Shown here one piece after another: positions 35,382 to 44,433 of a stretch of 64,000 bases of DNA; position 1 is the stretch's first letter, and each line of letters starts with the position of its first letter. Source of the stretch: Methylopila jiangsuensis (GTDB lineage: Bacteria > Pseudomonadota > Alphaproteobacteria > Rhizobiales > Methylopilaceae); assembly GCF_027922305.1 (NCBI RefSeq), contig NZ_BSFK01000016.1, forward strand, positions 802,565-866,564, given 5' to 3'. A program made the translations under genes and the position numbers. The notes below the pieces were generated by a model. It was not told the origin of the DNA and did not search any database. It saw nothing but the letters and a program-made list of their open reading frames with translations.

Positions 35382-37604
35382 TCATGCCGCGGCCCAAACC
35401 TGATTGAGGATCTTGGCGGCGATCGCCGCCTTGTCCTGAGGCAGAAAGCGACCGTAGTGCTTGGCGATCATCTCGGGCGTGTCCTGGATCGCGTAGCTCG
35501 CCTGCTCGTAAGAGCCTGTCTGTTTCAGGATGTGCGTCGCAAGCACGTCTTGAACGTTGTGCGGGCCATGCGGGAGCAAGCCTTCGATCGCTCCACGACC
35601 GGTGTAGGGATTGTAGATTCCGTAACGCTGGATCGTGAGGCGCCAGGCTTCGTAGAATGTCGTCTGATTGTAGGCGGCTTGCGCGCTCGTCCGCTTCACG
35701 GTCTTCACAAAGAACGTGCCAGGATCGGACGCGGGACCCAGGAGACGTCGGCGATGGCGCGTGATCCAGGCCTCGATCATTCCATAGAGACCGCCGAGGT
35801 CGGGCAGGACGAGCCGGAAGGGCTTCGATCCGAAAAACGACGAATGCGCGTTCTTGAACGCGATCGACGGGATCAGCACCTCCCATCCTGATTCCCGCGC
35901 GTTCCATCGCAGTTCGCCGCGCCGTAACTCTTCAAGGCGTCGTTCGGTGGTCGGAATACGGTCGCGCGGACAGACAAGAAGCTCCCGGAGATTGCGTTGG
36001 CGCAGGCCGAGGTGCAGACCGAGCCGGAGCATTAGGAACGACCGCACGGCTTCGGCCGCCGCCTTCGGATGCGTCTTTTCGTTCGGCATCAGCCTCACGA
36101 TCTCGTCCGTGATCTTGCGGTATTCCGCCAACGGCTTGGCGGCTTCGAGGATCGGCATGATGGGCTCGAAGGGATCTCGATGCACGCGGGCGACGCGGCT
36201 GATCTCCTTGATCCGACTGCGACCGTGCCGATGCATGGCGTCGCATGCAGCGTCCCAATCGTCCTTCGCAGACGCGATGTCGTCCGAGGACACCAGACCG
36301 GAAATAGGCGCGAGATGGTTCGCAAGGCTCGGCGTCTGTCGCAGCCAACCGGTCTCAGCCCTGACGAGCGACAGCGCGATGGAGAGCATGTCCGCCTCCC
36401 ACGACGTGTAGAAGCCGCGCCGCTTCTCGCGCCACGAGAGGTACCAGTCCCAGACCGCCGGAAAGACGAGCAGGGCAAGGGTGAGCTTATCCAGATCGAC
36501 GCCACAGCCTACGATCTCGCCATCCGGATCGGCGGCGAGAGCGCCGAACATCAACGCGAAGTGCTCGACCTTCTGCGCCGCCGTCTCGGCGTTCCACACC
36601 CCCGTCCGGCGTAAGCCTCGAGCCGTCAGGGTCGCGGTCTTGAACCGAAGAAGATCGGCCATTTCCGATCGGAGACGTTCCGGCGCGACCGTCAGGGCGC
36701 TGCTGCGCGCGGAGGGAAGCGTCACGCCGGCACCGACAAGCTTGGCGTTCAACCCGACGAAGCGAAGAGCGTATCGTGTCTTGCTGGCCCCCGCCTGGAA
36801 TCGGCGGTAATCGGTGGACCCGCTGATGACCACCTCTCGGACCCAGGTCAAGATCTCCTCCTGTTCCGCAGCGGAGCGGCGTGGGAAATCGTCGGGGAGA
36901 TGCCATGCCAGCCGTCGGCGCTCGGACGGCGCGATCGGGGCTACGCCCTTCGCCGTTCTCGTGCGTCCGCGACGCTCGACCTTCGCTTCGAAATATCCGG
37001 CAGGCAGCCGATAGCGGCGCTCGATCGCTTGCAGGGCGGTGAAGCTGACGGCGTTAGAGGGCATGGAGGACCCCCTGCGCCAAGTCGCCAAGGCGTTCAG
37101 CGATGGAGTGGGACCAGCGGCGAGGAGGAAGGCATGAAGCGACCGCAGACTGTCGCCATGCCGCGCCATGTGCAGCCGTAGGGCTTCGCCCAAGCTCTGA
37201 GGATCGCTCCAGGTGCTCCACAGGGGGCTCGGCTGGCCTTTGTTTTTCGGCGCGCGCTTCGCCTTCGCGGCTGCGGAAGGTCGGCGTGTTTTCGTGACGA
37301 GCGCGCCAGCCGCCGCATCGGCACGCTGAGTTCGCATCGGCGGGTCGCCGGCCGCTCGGCAGATGGCGTCGCATAGCGGTTGGAAGTCAGGACGGAGTTC
37401 GGAAAGGCGCGCTGACGCAATCCCGGTGTTCTCCGCCAGCGCCACGACGTCGATCCAACGTCCCCTGTACGCGGGAAACGTCCGGACTTCGAGGTGAAGC
37501 AGGAGATAGTCGTACAGCGCTCGCCGGTCGTCGGGATACAGCTTCTGATCAAGGCGGCGCCGGAAATAGGCTTCGAGCATGCGGGGAGTGAGGGTTCTGG
37601 GCAC
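35382..37604 (-). CDS. Divergent tyrosine-recombinase-like protein (740 aa)
   Basis: The 740-residue protein has a long N-terminal part with a PxxLxxYFRRRLDQ-type start and a basic linker (TKTRRPSAAAKAKRAPKNKG). Near the C-terminus the layout is that of a tyrosine recombinase: LRLGLHLGLRQRNLRELLV (first Arg), a long insert, PHNVQDVLATHILKQTGSYEQ, and DTPEMIAKHYGRFLP with the candidate nucleophile Tyr. The usual HxxR is HNVQ here, so the second catalytic Arg is Gln. It may be a specialised or inactive recombinase. It sits 76 bases from the dead IS and 222 bases from an XRE gene. The function is uncertain. Confidence 0.7.
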   Translation of the reverse strand: MPRTLTPRMLEAYFRRRLDQKLYPDDRRALYDYLLLHLEVRTFPAYRGRWIDVVALAENTGIASARLSELRPDFQPLCDAICRAAGDPPMRTQRADAAAGALVTKTRRPSAAAKAKRAPKNKGQPSPLWSTWSDPQSLGEALRLHMARHGDSLRSLHAFLLAAGPTPSLNALATWRRGSSMPSNAVSFTALQAIERRYRLPAGYFEAKVERRGRTRTAKGVAPIAPSERRRLAWHLPDDFPRRSAAEQEEILTWVREVVISGSTDYRRFQAGASKTRYALRFVGLNAKLVGAGVTLPSARSSALTVAPERLRSEMADLLRFKTATLTARGLRRTGVWNAETAAQKVEHFALMFGALAADPDGEIVGCGVDLDKLTLALLVFPAVWDWYLSWREKRRGFYTSWEADMLSIALSLVRAETGWLRQTPSLANHLAPISGLVSSDDIASAKDDWDAACDAMHRHGRSRIKEISRVARVHRDPFEPIMPILEAAKPLAEYRKITDEIVRLMPNEKTHPKAAAEAVRSFLMLRLGLHLGLRQRNLRELLVCPRDRIPTTERRLEELRRGELRWNARESGWEVLIPSIAFKNAHSSFFGSKPFRLVLPDLGGLYGMIEAWITRHRRRLLGPASDPGTFFVKTVKRTSAQAAYNQTTFYEAWRLTIQRYGIYNPYTGRGAIEGLLPHGPHNVQDVLATHILKQTGSYEQASYAIQDTPEMIAKHYGRFLPQDKAAIAAKILNQVWAAA

Positions 37605-37826
37605 GGAAGGCGCACGCTCACACTGACGTTTTCACGGGGAGCGGGGTTTGCTCGGGCGCGCGAAAATCGTCAACGCCGCCAGACCGTTGAACACAGGTTT
37701 TCGCCGCGCCAACCGGGGTCCTGTCCGCCTTGCGGTACGACTGGTGCGTCGGCGACCAGCGTGGCGGAGACACATGGAAGTAACGGAGCCCAATATGGAC
37801 GGCCGACCAGCGACACGGCCGCAGCC

Positions 37827-38057
37827 TTACGCGCTCGTTCGTGGCTCCTCGAGCTCATCAAGCAACCTTGAGCTCGGCACGCCCAGCGCGACCGCGATTC
37901 CTTCGAGCACCGTTACAGTCGGATTGCGAACGCCTCGCTCGACGCCGCTGACATAGGTCCGGTGAAGCTTCGCCTCGAAGGCAAGCTGCTCCTGCGACAG
38001 GCCTTTTTCCTGTCGGAAGCGCTTCAAGTTGAGGCCGACCCGGCGACGCACGTCCAT
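37827..38057 (-). CDS. Small XRE-family DNA-binding protein
   Basis: The 76-residue Cro/C1-type helix-turn-helix protein contains VGLNLKRFRQEKGLSQEQLA, then LHRTYVSGVERGVRNPTVTVL and LGVPSSRLLDE. It lacks a dimerisation extension. It is divergent from the PD-(D/E)XK-like gene 67 bases away, which it could repress. Similar small XRE proteins act as controllers of restriction or toxin genes; this is inference from position. Confidence 0.9.
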   Translation of the reverse strand: MDVRRRVGLNLKRFRQEKGLSQEQLAFEAKLHRTYVSGVERGVRNPTVTVLEGIAVALGVPSSRLLDELEEPRTSA

Positions 38058-38124
38058 GAGCTGACGGTCGCGGTCGCGTCGCCTATCGATCTACAGACGA
38101 TGAGTCTCATTTCGCTGGACTGCC

Positions 38125-39315
38125 GTGCGGAACGGAGCGATGTCGGAGGTGCGCCAAGGTGCGGCGTGGACGGAGATCATCGTGACCGCTGGAGTATTCG
38201 TGCTGACAGACGCCGCCACACTGATCCCGATGAAGCAGGCGAGCTTTGTCACGGAGGACGAGTTCCAGAACCTGCTCGCGAGCTTTCCCGAGCTTCTGGT
38301 CGGCGATCAGATCAACAGCCAATCCCCCCGCCGCTTCATCCTCGTCTCGCGCGAGCAATCGATCGCCGATCACGAGGGCGGCGGCGGACGCTGGTCGGTG
38401 GACCATCTGTTCATCGATCAGGACGGCATCCCGACCCTGGTGGAGGTCAAGCGATCGAGCGACACGCGCATCCGTCGCGAGGTCATCGGTCAGATGCTCG
38501 ACTACGCGGCAAACGCCGTTGTGCATTGGCCGGTGCAGAACCTCCGCGATCGCTACGAAGCGCGCTGCCAGCGCGACGGCATTGAGCCAGCTCAGACGCT
38601 CCACGACACCCTTGGATGGGTCGGTGACGCCGACTTGTTTTGGAGCCGCGTCGACACAAACCTTCAAGCCGGCAAGGTGCGGCTGTTGTTTGTTGCGGAC
38701 ATCATCCCGCGCGAGCTCCGACGGGTGGTTGAGTTTCTCAACGTTCAGATGAGCCCCGCCGAGGTGCTAGCGATCGAGCTCCGGCAATATCAGGGGGAAG
38801 GCCTCCGGACATTGGTTCCCATGGTCATCGGTCAGACCCAGGCAGCAATCCGAACCAAGAGCTCGACCGCAAGTGCGCCCGAACGCGAATGGGACGAACA
38901 GTCGTTCCTCGACGCTCTCGCGATGACTACAGACGAGCAGGGCATCGCTAATGCGAGAAGCATGATCGACTGGATGAAAGCGAATGGCGAGCGCCTCGCA
39001 TTTAACACCAACTCGAGCTGGCGATCGGTCTCGCCTTTATTCGTTCGGCCGGACGGTGAGGTCCGCCCCTTCGCGATCTGGACGGACGGCGCCTTTGGGG
39101 TTCAGTTCGAGTACATGAAGAACCGGCCCGTGTTCGGAGAGCTGCACGAGCGCGAAGAGTTGCTCCGAAGGATCAACGAGACGCCGGGAATATCGCTCCC
39201 TATGGCGGCGGCGTCCGGACGAAAAACGACCCGACTTACTGCCCTCACACCCGACGCCGTCTCTGTTTTCCTACGCGCGATGGACTGGTTCGCCGAGCGG
39301 TGGCGGACAGGATGA
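38125..39315 (+). CDS. Hypothetical protein with PD-(D/E)XK nuclease-like core
   Basis: In this 396-residue protein, residues 75-130 carry GRWSVDHLFIDQDGIPTLVEVKRSSDTRIRREVIGQMLDYA in parts. That matches the D (in VDHLF), E-x-K (in VEVKR) and following Q/Y helix of a restriction-endonuclease-like fold. C-terminal parts (RPFAIWTDGAFGVQFEYMKNRPVF) are not recognised. The start may be ATG 38140 (MSEVRQ) rather than 38125. It is divergent from the XRE gene and overlaps the next small gene by 16 bases. A defence or DNA-repair role is possible but unproven. Confidence 0.65.
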   Translation: MRNGAMSEVRQGAAWTEIIVTAGVFVLTDAATLIPMKQASFVTEDEFQNLLASFPELLVGDQINSQSPRRFILVSREQSIADHEGGGGRWSVDHLFIDQDGIPTLVEVKRSSDTRIRREVIGQMLDYAANAVVHWPVQNLRDRYEARCQRDGIEPAQTLHDTLGWVGDADLFWSRVDTNLQAGKVRLLFVADIIPRELRRVVEFLNVQMSPAEVLAIELRQYQGEGLRTLVPMVIGQTQAAIRTKSSTASAPEREWDEQSFLDALAMTTDEQGIANARSMIDWMKANGERLAFNTNSSWRSVSPLFVRPDGEVRPFAIWTDGAFGVQFEYMKNRPVFGELHEREELLRRINETPGISLPMAAASGRKTTRLTALTPDAVSVFLRAMDWFAERWRTG

Positions 39316-39539
39316 ACGGCTCGCGGCTTGATCCTCCGACCCGCTCGTGCGTCGACCGCGAGCCCAGCGATGTGTGCGAGCGCTGCGGACAGGTCTTAGG
39401 CCCCGCAGACGGTTATCTCCCGTCGAACTGCATCGACCTCGAAGCGCGCGAGGATCGCGCGCGGGAGATATATCAGAAGGCGGCGATGGAGCAGGCGGGC
39501 GGATCCGTAGCTCAGAGCATTCGCCGGCGACGACAATAG
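39300..39539 (+). CDS. Small hypothetical protein with Cys pair (79 aa)
   Basis: The family is not recognised. A single CERCGQVLGP motif resembles half a zinc knuckle, followed by a charged helix EAREDRAREIYQKAA. The frame starts at GTG 39300, overlapping the nuclease-like gene by 16 bases, or at ATG 39312. The overlap suggests co-expression with the upstream gene. Confidence 0.5.
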   Translation: MADRMNGSRLDPPTRSCVDREPSDVCERCGQVLGPADGYLPSNCIDLEAREDRAREIYQKAAMEQAGGSVAQSIRRRRQ

Positions 39540-39582
39540 GCGGCGGCAGGCCGGGACCTCCTCGACATGGCTGGTAGCAACG

Positions 39583-41091
39583 TCAACTCTGGGGCCTTAT
39601 CTTCAGCCGGGCGAGACGTGCAGCGCGTTCAAGGTAGGCGACGAGCTGGGTCATGGAGTCGACCTGATCATCGTCCGCGATATTCGGGAACGCCGCGACC
39701 TCATACAAGAACGCGTCCAGCCACGGCGCATTCGTTGGTATCCTGACTTGACCATCGGCGATTGCGAGGGCCGCCCGGCCGAAACGATCGATCTTGCTCT
39801 CGCTCGGTTTCGGTTCAGGAACGCCCTCCCGTGACAGCGTGTCCCTTGTCTTGTTCGACCCGTAGACATGGACATAGCCATCGCGGTGAAGGCGCTGAAA
39901 GGCTCCAAGGCCTACGCCGCGCTCATCGACAAGTATGAGGTCGGGACGGTCCTGTAGGTCTCGCGTCTTTATGGCCTGGAGCACCTCAGGAAGTTCGAGC
40001 TGTAGACGAGCGACGTCCAGTAGATACACGACGTTCAACGCTCCTTCGGTGCGAAGACCCCAGGACGTCAGAACGCTCTTGTTGCCGCTGGTGGTGGCGC
40101 CAAGATCCCAAGAATGAATCACGCATTCGAATTTCGGGGGGCGGGCCCGATCGTAGCGGCCGAAGCGCTCGATCGACAGCATTCCAGAACCGCCCGGGAC
40201 CGGCCGCTGTTGATATTGCGAGGCGAACACGTGGGGCGGCAGGCTGTTTTTCAGTCGCTGCACGACCTCCGCTGAGAAGCGGCCAGGATTCAGAATGTCA
40301 CCTTTACGCTGGCGATAGATCGGCTGTTCCTAAAGATCGTCGTAGATGTATTCAAGGTCCTCTTCCGCCACCAATGGCAGCTTGACGACCGTAAAATCCC
40401 CAGTGGCCTCGTAGGTGCTACAAATGTCGTCCGGCGCAAGGCGATGCATCACGAGCAGCAGTCTTCCAGTCCGCTGATCGTCAAAACGCGTCAAGACTGA
40501 ATTGCTGATCCATTTCCGGACTGTCTCTTTGGCGGCCTCAGAGCCGGCGTCGTTCGGCTCCATCGGATCGTCGACGATAATCGTGCCCGCTCCAAACCCG
40601 GTGATGTCGCTACCTACGGCCGTGGCGTAGCGCTGACCGCCTTTGGTGGTGCGGATATGATCTTGCGCTTTCTTATCCAGCAGCGTTCTGGGGAAAATCT
40701 GCTGGTACAGCCGCGACGTCATGACCTTGCGGGTCAGCACCGAATGCTCGTGAGCGAGGTCGTCTCCGTACGAGATGCAGATGAATTTTTCGGTCGGGTC
40801 GCAGCCGAGACGCCATGCGGGGTAGAGGATGGACACCAGCAGCGACTTCATGTGCCGTGGCGGCAGGTTGAAGATCACGCGATCTTCATCCCCGCAGGCG
40901 ACCTTCATCAGCACCGTGGCGATCAATCCGAGATACGGCGCATAATCGAGCCGTTTGCCCGGATGTAACACCGAAAATACAAGTTCGACGAAGCACCAAA
41001 AGTCTGTCCGAGCGAGGGCAAACAGCTCCCTCCCGGTGGGTCGAAGAACGCGCTTAAGCGTGCCGGCCCCCAAGTCCCCGATGGCGTTCAT
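39583..41091 (-). pseudogene. terL: Phage-type terminase large subunit with in-frame amber codon
   Basis: The first part (ATG 41091 to TAG 40332-40330) carries the ATPase: FNLPPRHMKSLLVS (Walker A-like) and GAGTIIVDDPMEPND (Walker B region). After the TAG the same frame stays open and reads EQPIYRQRKGDILNP, then SQYQQRPVPGGSGM and the RNase H-like nuclease with HSWDLGATTSGNKS, LILVDERGVG and DDQVDSMTQ. The two halves thus make one 502-codon terminase split only by the amber codon. It is the last gene of an operon with DUF5681 and a DNA methyltransferase. No portal, capsid or tail genes follow. Confidence 0.88.
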
Positions 41092-41489
41092 TTCGAAGGC
41101 TCGAATCGAAAGCGCGCCAACATGCGCTTGACCACATCCTCGTCCAGCCCGAGCTCGAGCTCGAGCTCCGTGTCGGGTGCGTCAGCCGAGGCCGCCTGCC
41201 CTCGCATCTGAAACACCAGTTTGGCGGCCGTCATGTCGCCTTCGATCGCCTTGTGGAGCACCTTCCGGACGAGCGCTTCGATCTTGCTGATGTGGACGAC
41301 CTCGTCGCCCTGCTTGAGCTTGATCAGCCGACCCGCCTCCCGAGCAAAAATCTCATCGAGGGATGGAGCCCCCTTGGGACGGCCGTTGGGGTTGCCGCTC
41401 GTGCCCGGCTTAAACTGATGCTCCTTTGGAGGTTTTCCGAACCCAACCTTGTAGGTGCCCCCTTTTAATTTGTTGGTTGCCTTGGTCAT
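41088..41489 (-). CDS. DUF5681 protein
   Basis: The 133-residue protein has the DUF5681 signature YKVGFGKPPKEHQFKPGTSGNPNGRPKGA near the start in pieces, followed by helices (ARFRFEPSK end). The family lies next to terminase large subunits and may act as a small-terminase or adaptor protein; that role is inferred. It overlaps the methyltransferase stop and the terminase start by 4 bases each, forming a tightly coupled three-gene operon. Confidence 0.87.
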   Translation of the reverse strand: MTKATNKLKGGTYKVGFGKPPKEHQFKPGTSGNPNGRPKGAPSLDEIFAREAGRLIKLKQGDEVVHISKIEALVRKVLHKAIEGDMTAAKLVFQMRGQAASADAPDTELELELGLDEDVVKRMLARFRFEPSK

Positions 41490-42976
41490 GCCTCCGCTCC
41501 CGGGCCCGAGTTAATCTCTGTCGCGGCCGAAGACCCAGCCTCCGCTGAGCGTCGCAATCCAACCTCTTCGAACGTCTCTCCCGTCTCTTCGAGGACGGCG
41601 TTTTCTCCAGTCAGCGCCTGCCACCGCCTTATCGCGACATCGCAGTAGAGGCCGTCGATCTCGATGGCCCGACAGACGCGGTGGGTGGCTTCGGCCGCGA
41701 GAAGGGTTGAGCCGGATCCCGCAAAACAGTCGAGCACGACGTCCTGCGGATTGCTGATGTCCAGAAGAGCGTCCGCAAGAAGCGCACGTGGCTTGACGGT
41801 CGGATGGTGCGCGAGCCCTTCTCTAGCATCGGAATTGAGGCTCGATCCGCCGGGATAGGTCCACACGTTTGAGCGCCATCGACCCCAACGGCCGAGCTCC
41901 ACATTGTTGACGTGCGCAGCGGCGCCCTTCTTGAAGACCGCGATCATCTCATGTTGCGAACGCCACAAGCTGCCCTGTCCCGCGTTGGTTTTCGCCCAAA
42001 CCACCACGTTCAAAAGCGTAAGCCCGAGCTCCCGCCCTACGGTCAGGAGGAGCTCGATTGAGCGCCAGTCCATAAAGATCAGCACCAGCCCGCCGTCGAC
42101 GACCCACGCAGAGGCGTGCTGAAGCCAGTCGCGAAGGAAAGCATGAAACTCTGCGCGGCTCATTTCGCCGGCCGCCATCGCGAACTCACGGTGGTGACGC
42201 GAAGAGGTGACGTGGCCGCGGTTCGGCACGTTGTATGGCGGGTCGGTGATCACGACCCGGACCTCCTCCCCCTCTCCGACCACGCGCCGATAGCTTTCGG
42301 CAGCCAGCGCGTCGTCCTGCAGAAGGCGGTTCGCTCCGAGCAGCCACAGATCGCCCGGTCGCGAGGTCGGAATTTCCGACCCTGGAAGCAGTTCACTGTC
42401 CTCTTCGTCGCCTGTCGGCTCTTCGGCTTCGAGCAAAAGGGCGTCAATCTCAGCAACGTCGAAGCCTGTGAGAACGACGTCCTCGCCCAGGTCCATCAAC
42501 TCGGAAAACTCGAGCGCAAGCGCGTCTTCGTCCCACCCTCCGGTCTCACCCAACCGGTTGAGGGCGATCGCGAGCGAGCGTAGCTCGACGTCCGAGAGAT
42601 GAGAGACGCAAATGACGGAAATGTCCGAGGATCCAGCGCGACGCAAAGCCTCCCAGACACCATGGCCGTGCACGATCCGCTGGTTGCAGTCGACAAGCAC
42701 GGGTACCGACTGTCCGTACTTTCCGACGCTCGCATCGATCTTCGCTGCTTGAACCTTGCCGCTGCGCCGCACGCGCCGAGGAGCTGGCTTCAGGCTGTCG
42801 ATTGGCACCCGTTGGACGGTGAGGTCCGGAGTTAGATCGTTGCGGCGTGAAATTGCGTGTCTGGACGTTTCCGTAAGCGCGGTCTCTGCCTCACGACGTT
42901 CGCGAGTTTTGCGCTTGAGCGACGGCGTCAGCCCTACCGCCCTCGCGACACGATCCTTGGATTTTGACTTTGCCAT
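41486..42976 (-). CDS. ParB-like domain fused to N6-adenine/N4-cytosine DNA methyltransferase
   Basis: In this 496-residue protein, residues 55-140 resemble a ParB/sulfiredoxin domain (VQRVPIDSLKPAPRRVRRS, VPVLVDCNQRIVHGHGVWEALRRAG). A methyltransferase domain follows with VVITDPPYN (motif IV, near 243), HHPTVKPRAL and VLDCFAGSGSTLLA (motif I, near 417). The order DPPY before FxGxG is the beta class. The start ATG 42976 has AGG 6-8 bases upstream. No restriction nuclease partner is adjacent. Such proteins accompany DUF5681 and terminases in alphaproteobacterial islands and may protect or mark the element's DNA. Confidence 0.9.
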   Translation of the reverse strand: MAKSKSKDRVARAVGLTPSLKRKTRERREAETALTETSRHAISRRNDLTPDLTVQRVPIDSLKPAPRRVRRSGKVQAAKIDASVGKYGQSVPVLVDCNQRIVHGHGVWEALRRAGSSDISVICVSHLSDVELRSLAIALNRLGETGGWDEDALALEFSELMDLGEDVVLTGFDVAEIDALLLEAEEPTGDEEDSELLPGSEIPTSRPGDLWLLGANRLLQDDALAAESYRRVVGEGEEVRVVITDPPYNVPNRGHVTSSRHHREFAMAAGEMSRAEFHAFLRDWLQHASAWVVDGGLVLIFMDWRSIELLLTVGRELGLTLLNVVVWAKTNAGQGSLWRSQHEMIAVFKKGAAAHVNNVELGRWGRWRSNVWTYPGGSSLNSDAREGLAHHPTVKPRALLADALLDISNPQDVVLDCFAGSGSTLLAAEATHRVCRAIEIDGLYCDVAIRRWQALTGENAVLEETGETFEEVGLRRSAEAGSSAATEINSGPGAEA

Positions 42977-43690
42977 TTTTTGCCTCATCAACCGGTGGAC
43001 GATCCGTCCGTCCCGGAGTGAGGCGATCCAAACGAGGGCTGTGGCGGATTATCCGACTTCGTCGCGCTCTATCCGAGCGGCGACAACCTTATCGAATAAC
43101 CCTGCCGACCCTCCTTGGTGCTGCAGTGTCGTTTGGTGCGACTCACGCCGAAGCGTCAGCGACCGAGGGCGATTTTCGGAGCCTCAGAACCTGAAGGCAA
43201 CCGGGAAAAATCCGCCTGGCTCATTCTGCGGACCATGCTGCCTTTTCCATTCTAAAGGTATGATCGCGCCTGAACCACGGGGGCTTGACAAGCCGTTCAA
43301 TCCCCTCCGTCAAGCCAATCGAATCAGGCTTGGCGCCTAGCTTATCGCTCGGGTTCAGGATGACAAACCTCGCGAAGGCCGGCCGCTCGTGCTGAGAGCT
43401 ACGAGTGCGGGCTTGCGCCACTCTGCATGTCCGATCCCTCTGGTCGGCGACTTTGATAAGCCGTCGTCGGCGAGCGGCTGGACGACCTGCTCGACGTACA
43501 ACCTGCTCCCTGTTTTTGCCTGTTAGGACGCTTAGGGAATTGGGCTGGAGGAACCGCGGCAAGCCCTGTGTTTCCAACGGTCGCTGTGCACGGTTGCGGC
43601 AGCGGAGACGCACGAAACTGGGTGGTTCGCTGTTTCAGTCGCTGTTTGCAGGGAGGTTCGGCTTGGAGACGCGTTCGCAGGTGACTGCGT
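42977..43690. other. Gene-free right end of the island
   Basis: Between the methyltransferase start and the right boundary block, about 710 bases contain only short, compositionally unconvincing frames. The methyltransferase operon promoter should lie at 42,980-43,100. I see no repeat or RNA gene that I can name. Confidence 0.45.
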
Positions 43691-44060
43691 CCACCGCCAA
43701 GACCTAAATTATTGCGATAGCTGCGTTTTTTTGCCTTCAGGGGCGCAAGCTCCCTCGATTGTCCCGACTTTCGCGGTCGTCTCCGCTGAGCCTCGCTCAC
43801 CAGAGACGGATCCACGGAGATTTGGGCGAGTTCCGTCGCCGAAGTCTCGCGCGGGCCTTTTGGTGGCGCGGCGGTCTCCCGGATATCTCGCTCGGGCGCA
43901 CAGTCACCGAACCCGGACGCGGAAGGAATAAAGCTGTCCGCGGGCGGCTTCGTCGAGAAGAGTGTCGCCTGATCAGACTGCGCGCAACGTCTCGCGTCGC
44001 CTCCGCCGATCGAGCGGAAATGGCGTGTCGGCCATCAGCCTGCTTGCAGTCAGATCGGGA
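43691..44060. repeat. Right boundary block: diverged copy of the island's left edge
   Basis: The block starts CCACCGCCA, matching the tRNA 3' end TCTCCGCCA at 301-309, and runs parallel to 301-690 through GACCTAAATTATTGCGATAG and the conserved TCTCCCGGATATCTCGCTCG to a recombinase tail. The homology stops at CAGATCGGG (44,059). It carries more than an att core, so it looks like the left edge of a second, related element left behind in tandem. Confidence 0.8.
43973..44059 (-). pseudogene. Remnant: last 28 codons of a second serine recombinase
   Basis: The minus strand reads PDLTASRLMADTPFPLD, then RRRRRETLRAV and stop. The intact recombinase at 583-2316 ends PDLTASKLMADTRFPLD, WRSQREAFRLA and stop: 19 of 28 positions are identical. 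The homology ends abruptly at 44,059, so the rest of the gene was deleted. The gene direction and its distance from the CCGCCA are the same as at the left end. Confidence 0.85.
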
Positions 44061-44433
44061 CGACATCCGCCGGCCACCCAACCTTCGCGTCAGCGGCGCT
44101 CATGAACGAACATTGCAACCGCATCACTCGATCGGGGGCGGCCACCCTGCGCGCAACCCTGAGAGCGATCCAGTGAAGCGTCTCGGCTTCGAGACGACCG
44201 GCGGCTTGTCGAGCTTCATCCGGAGCCGGCGGCTGTTCCGCCCGCAGATGATGGAGATTTCCGTTCGGTCTTCCGTAATAGCGAAAAGGTTCCACGAAGT
44301 GTCGCAAATATCATCCTGTCGTGAACTGATCCAAACGGCGTTTTCCCTCGTTTATCTAAGATAGTACGGCGTCGTTTCGCCGTCGCCGGCGACAAGATCA
44401 TAAGCGTCGGCCAAAACGTCAGGGAGAAAACGG
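44061..44433. other. Junction region between relic element and host genes
   Basis: These 373 bases carry an unassigned minus-strand frame (about 85 codons, ending near 44,050) without recognisable motifs. They may be leftover element DNA. The promoter of the following secreted-protein gene, with GGGAGA before its ATG, lies at the right end. Confidence 0.4.

Noticed and set aside
40330-40332. Genome-wide amber recoding as an explanation of the terminase TAG
   Set aside because: TAG closes other intact genes in the window (the GajB-like and Flp pilin genes), so the codon is an ordinary stop here.
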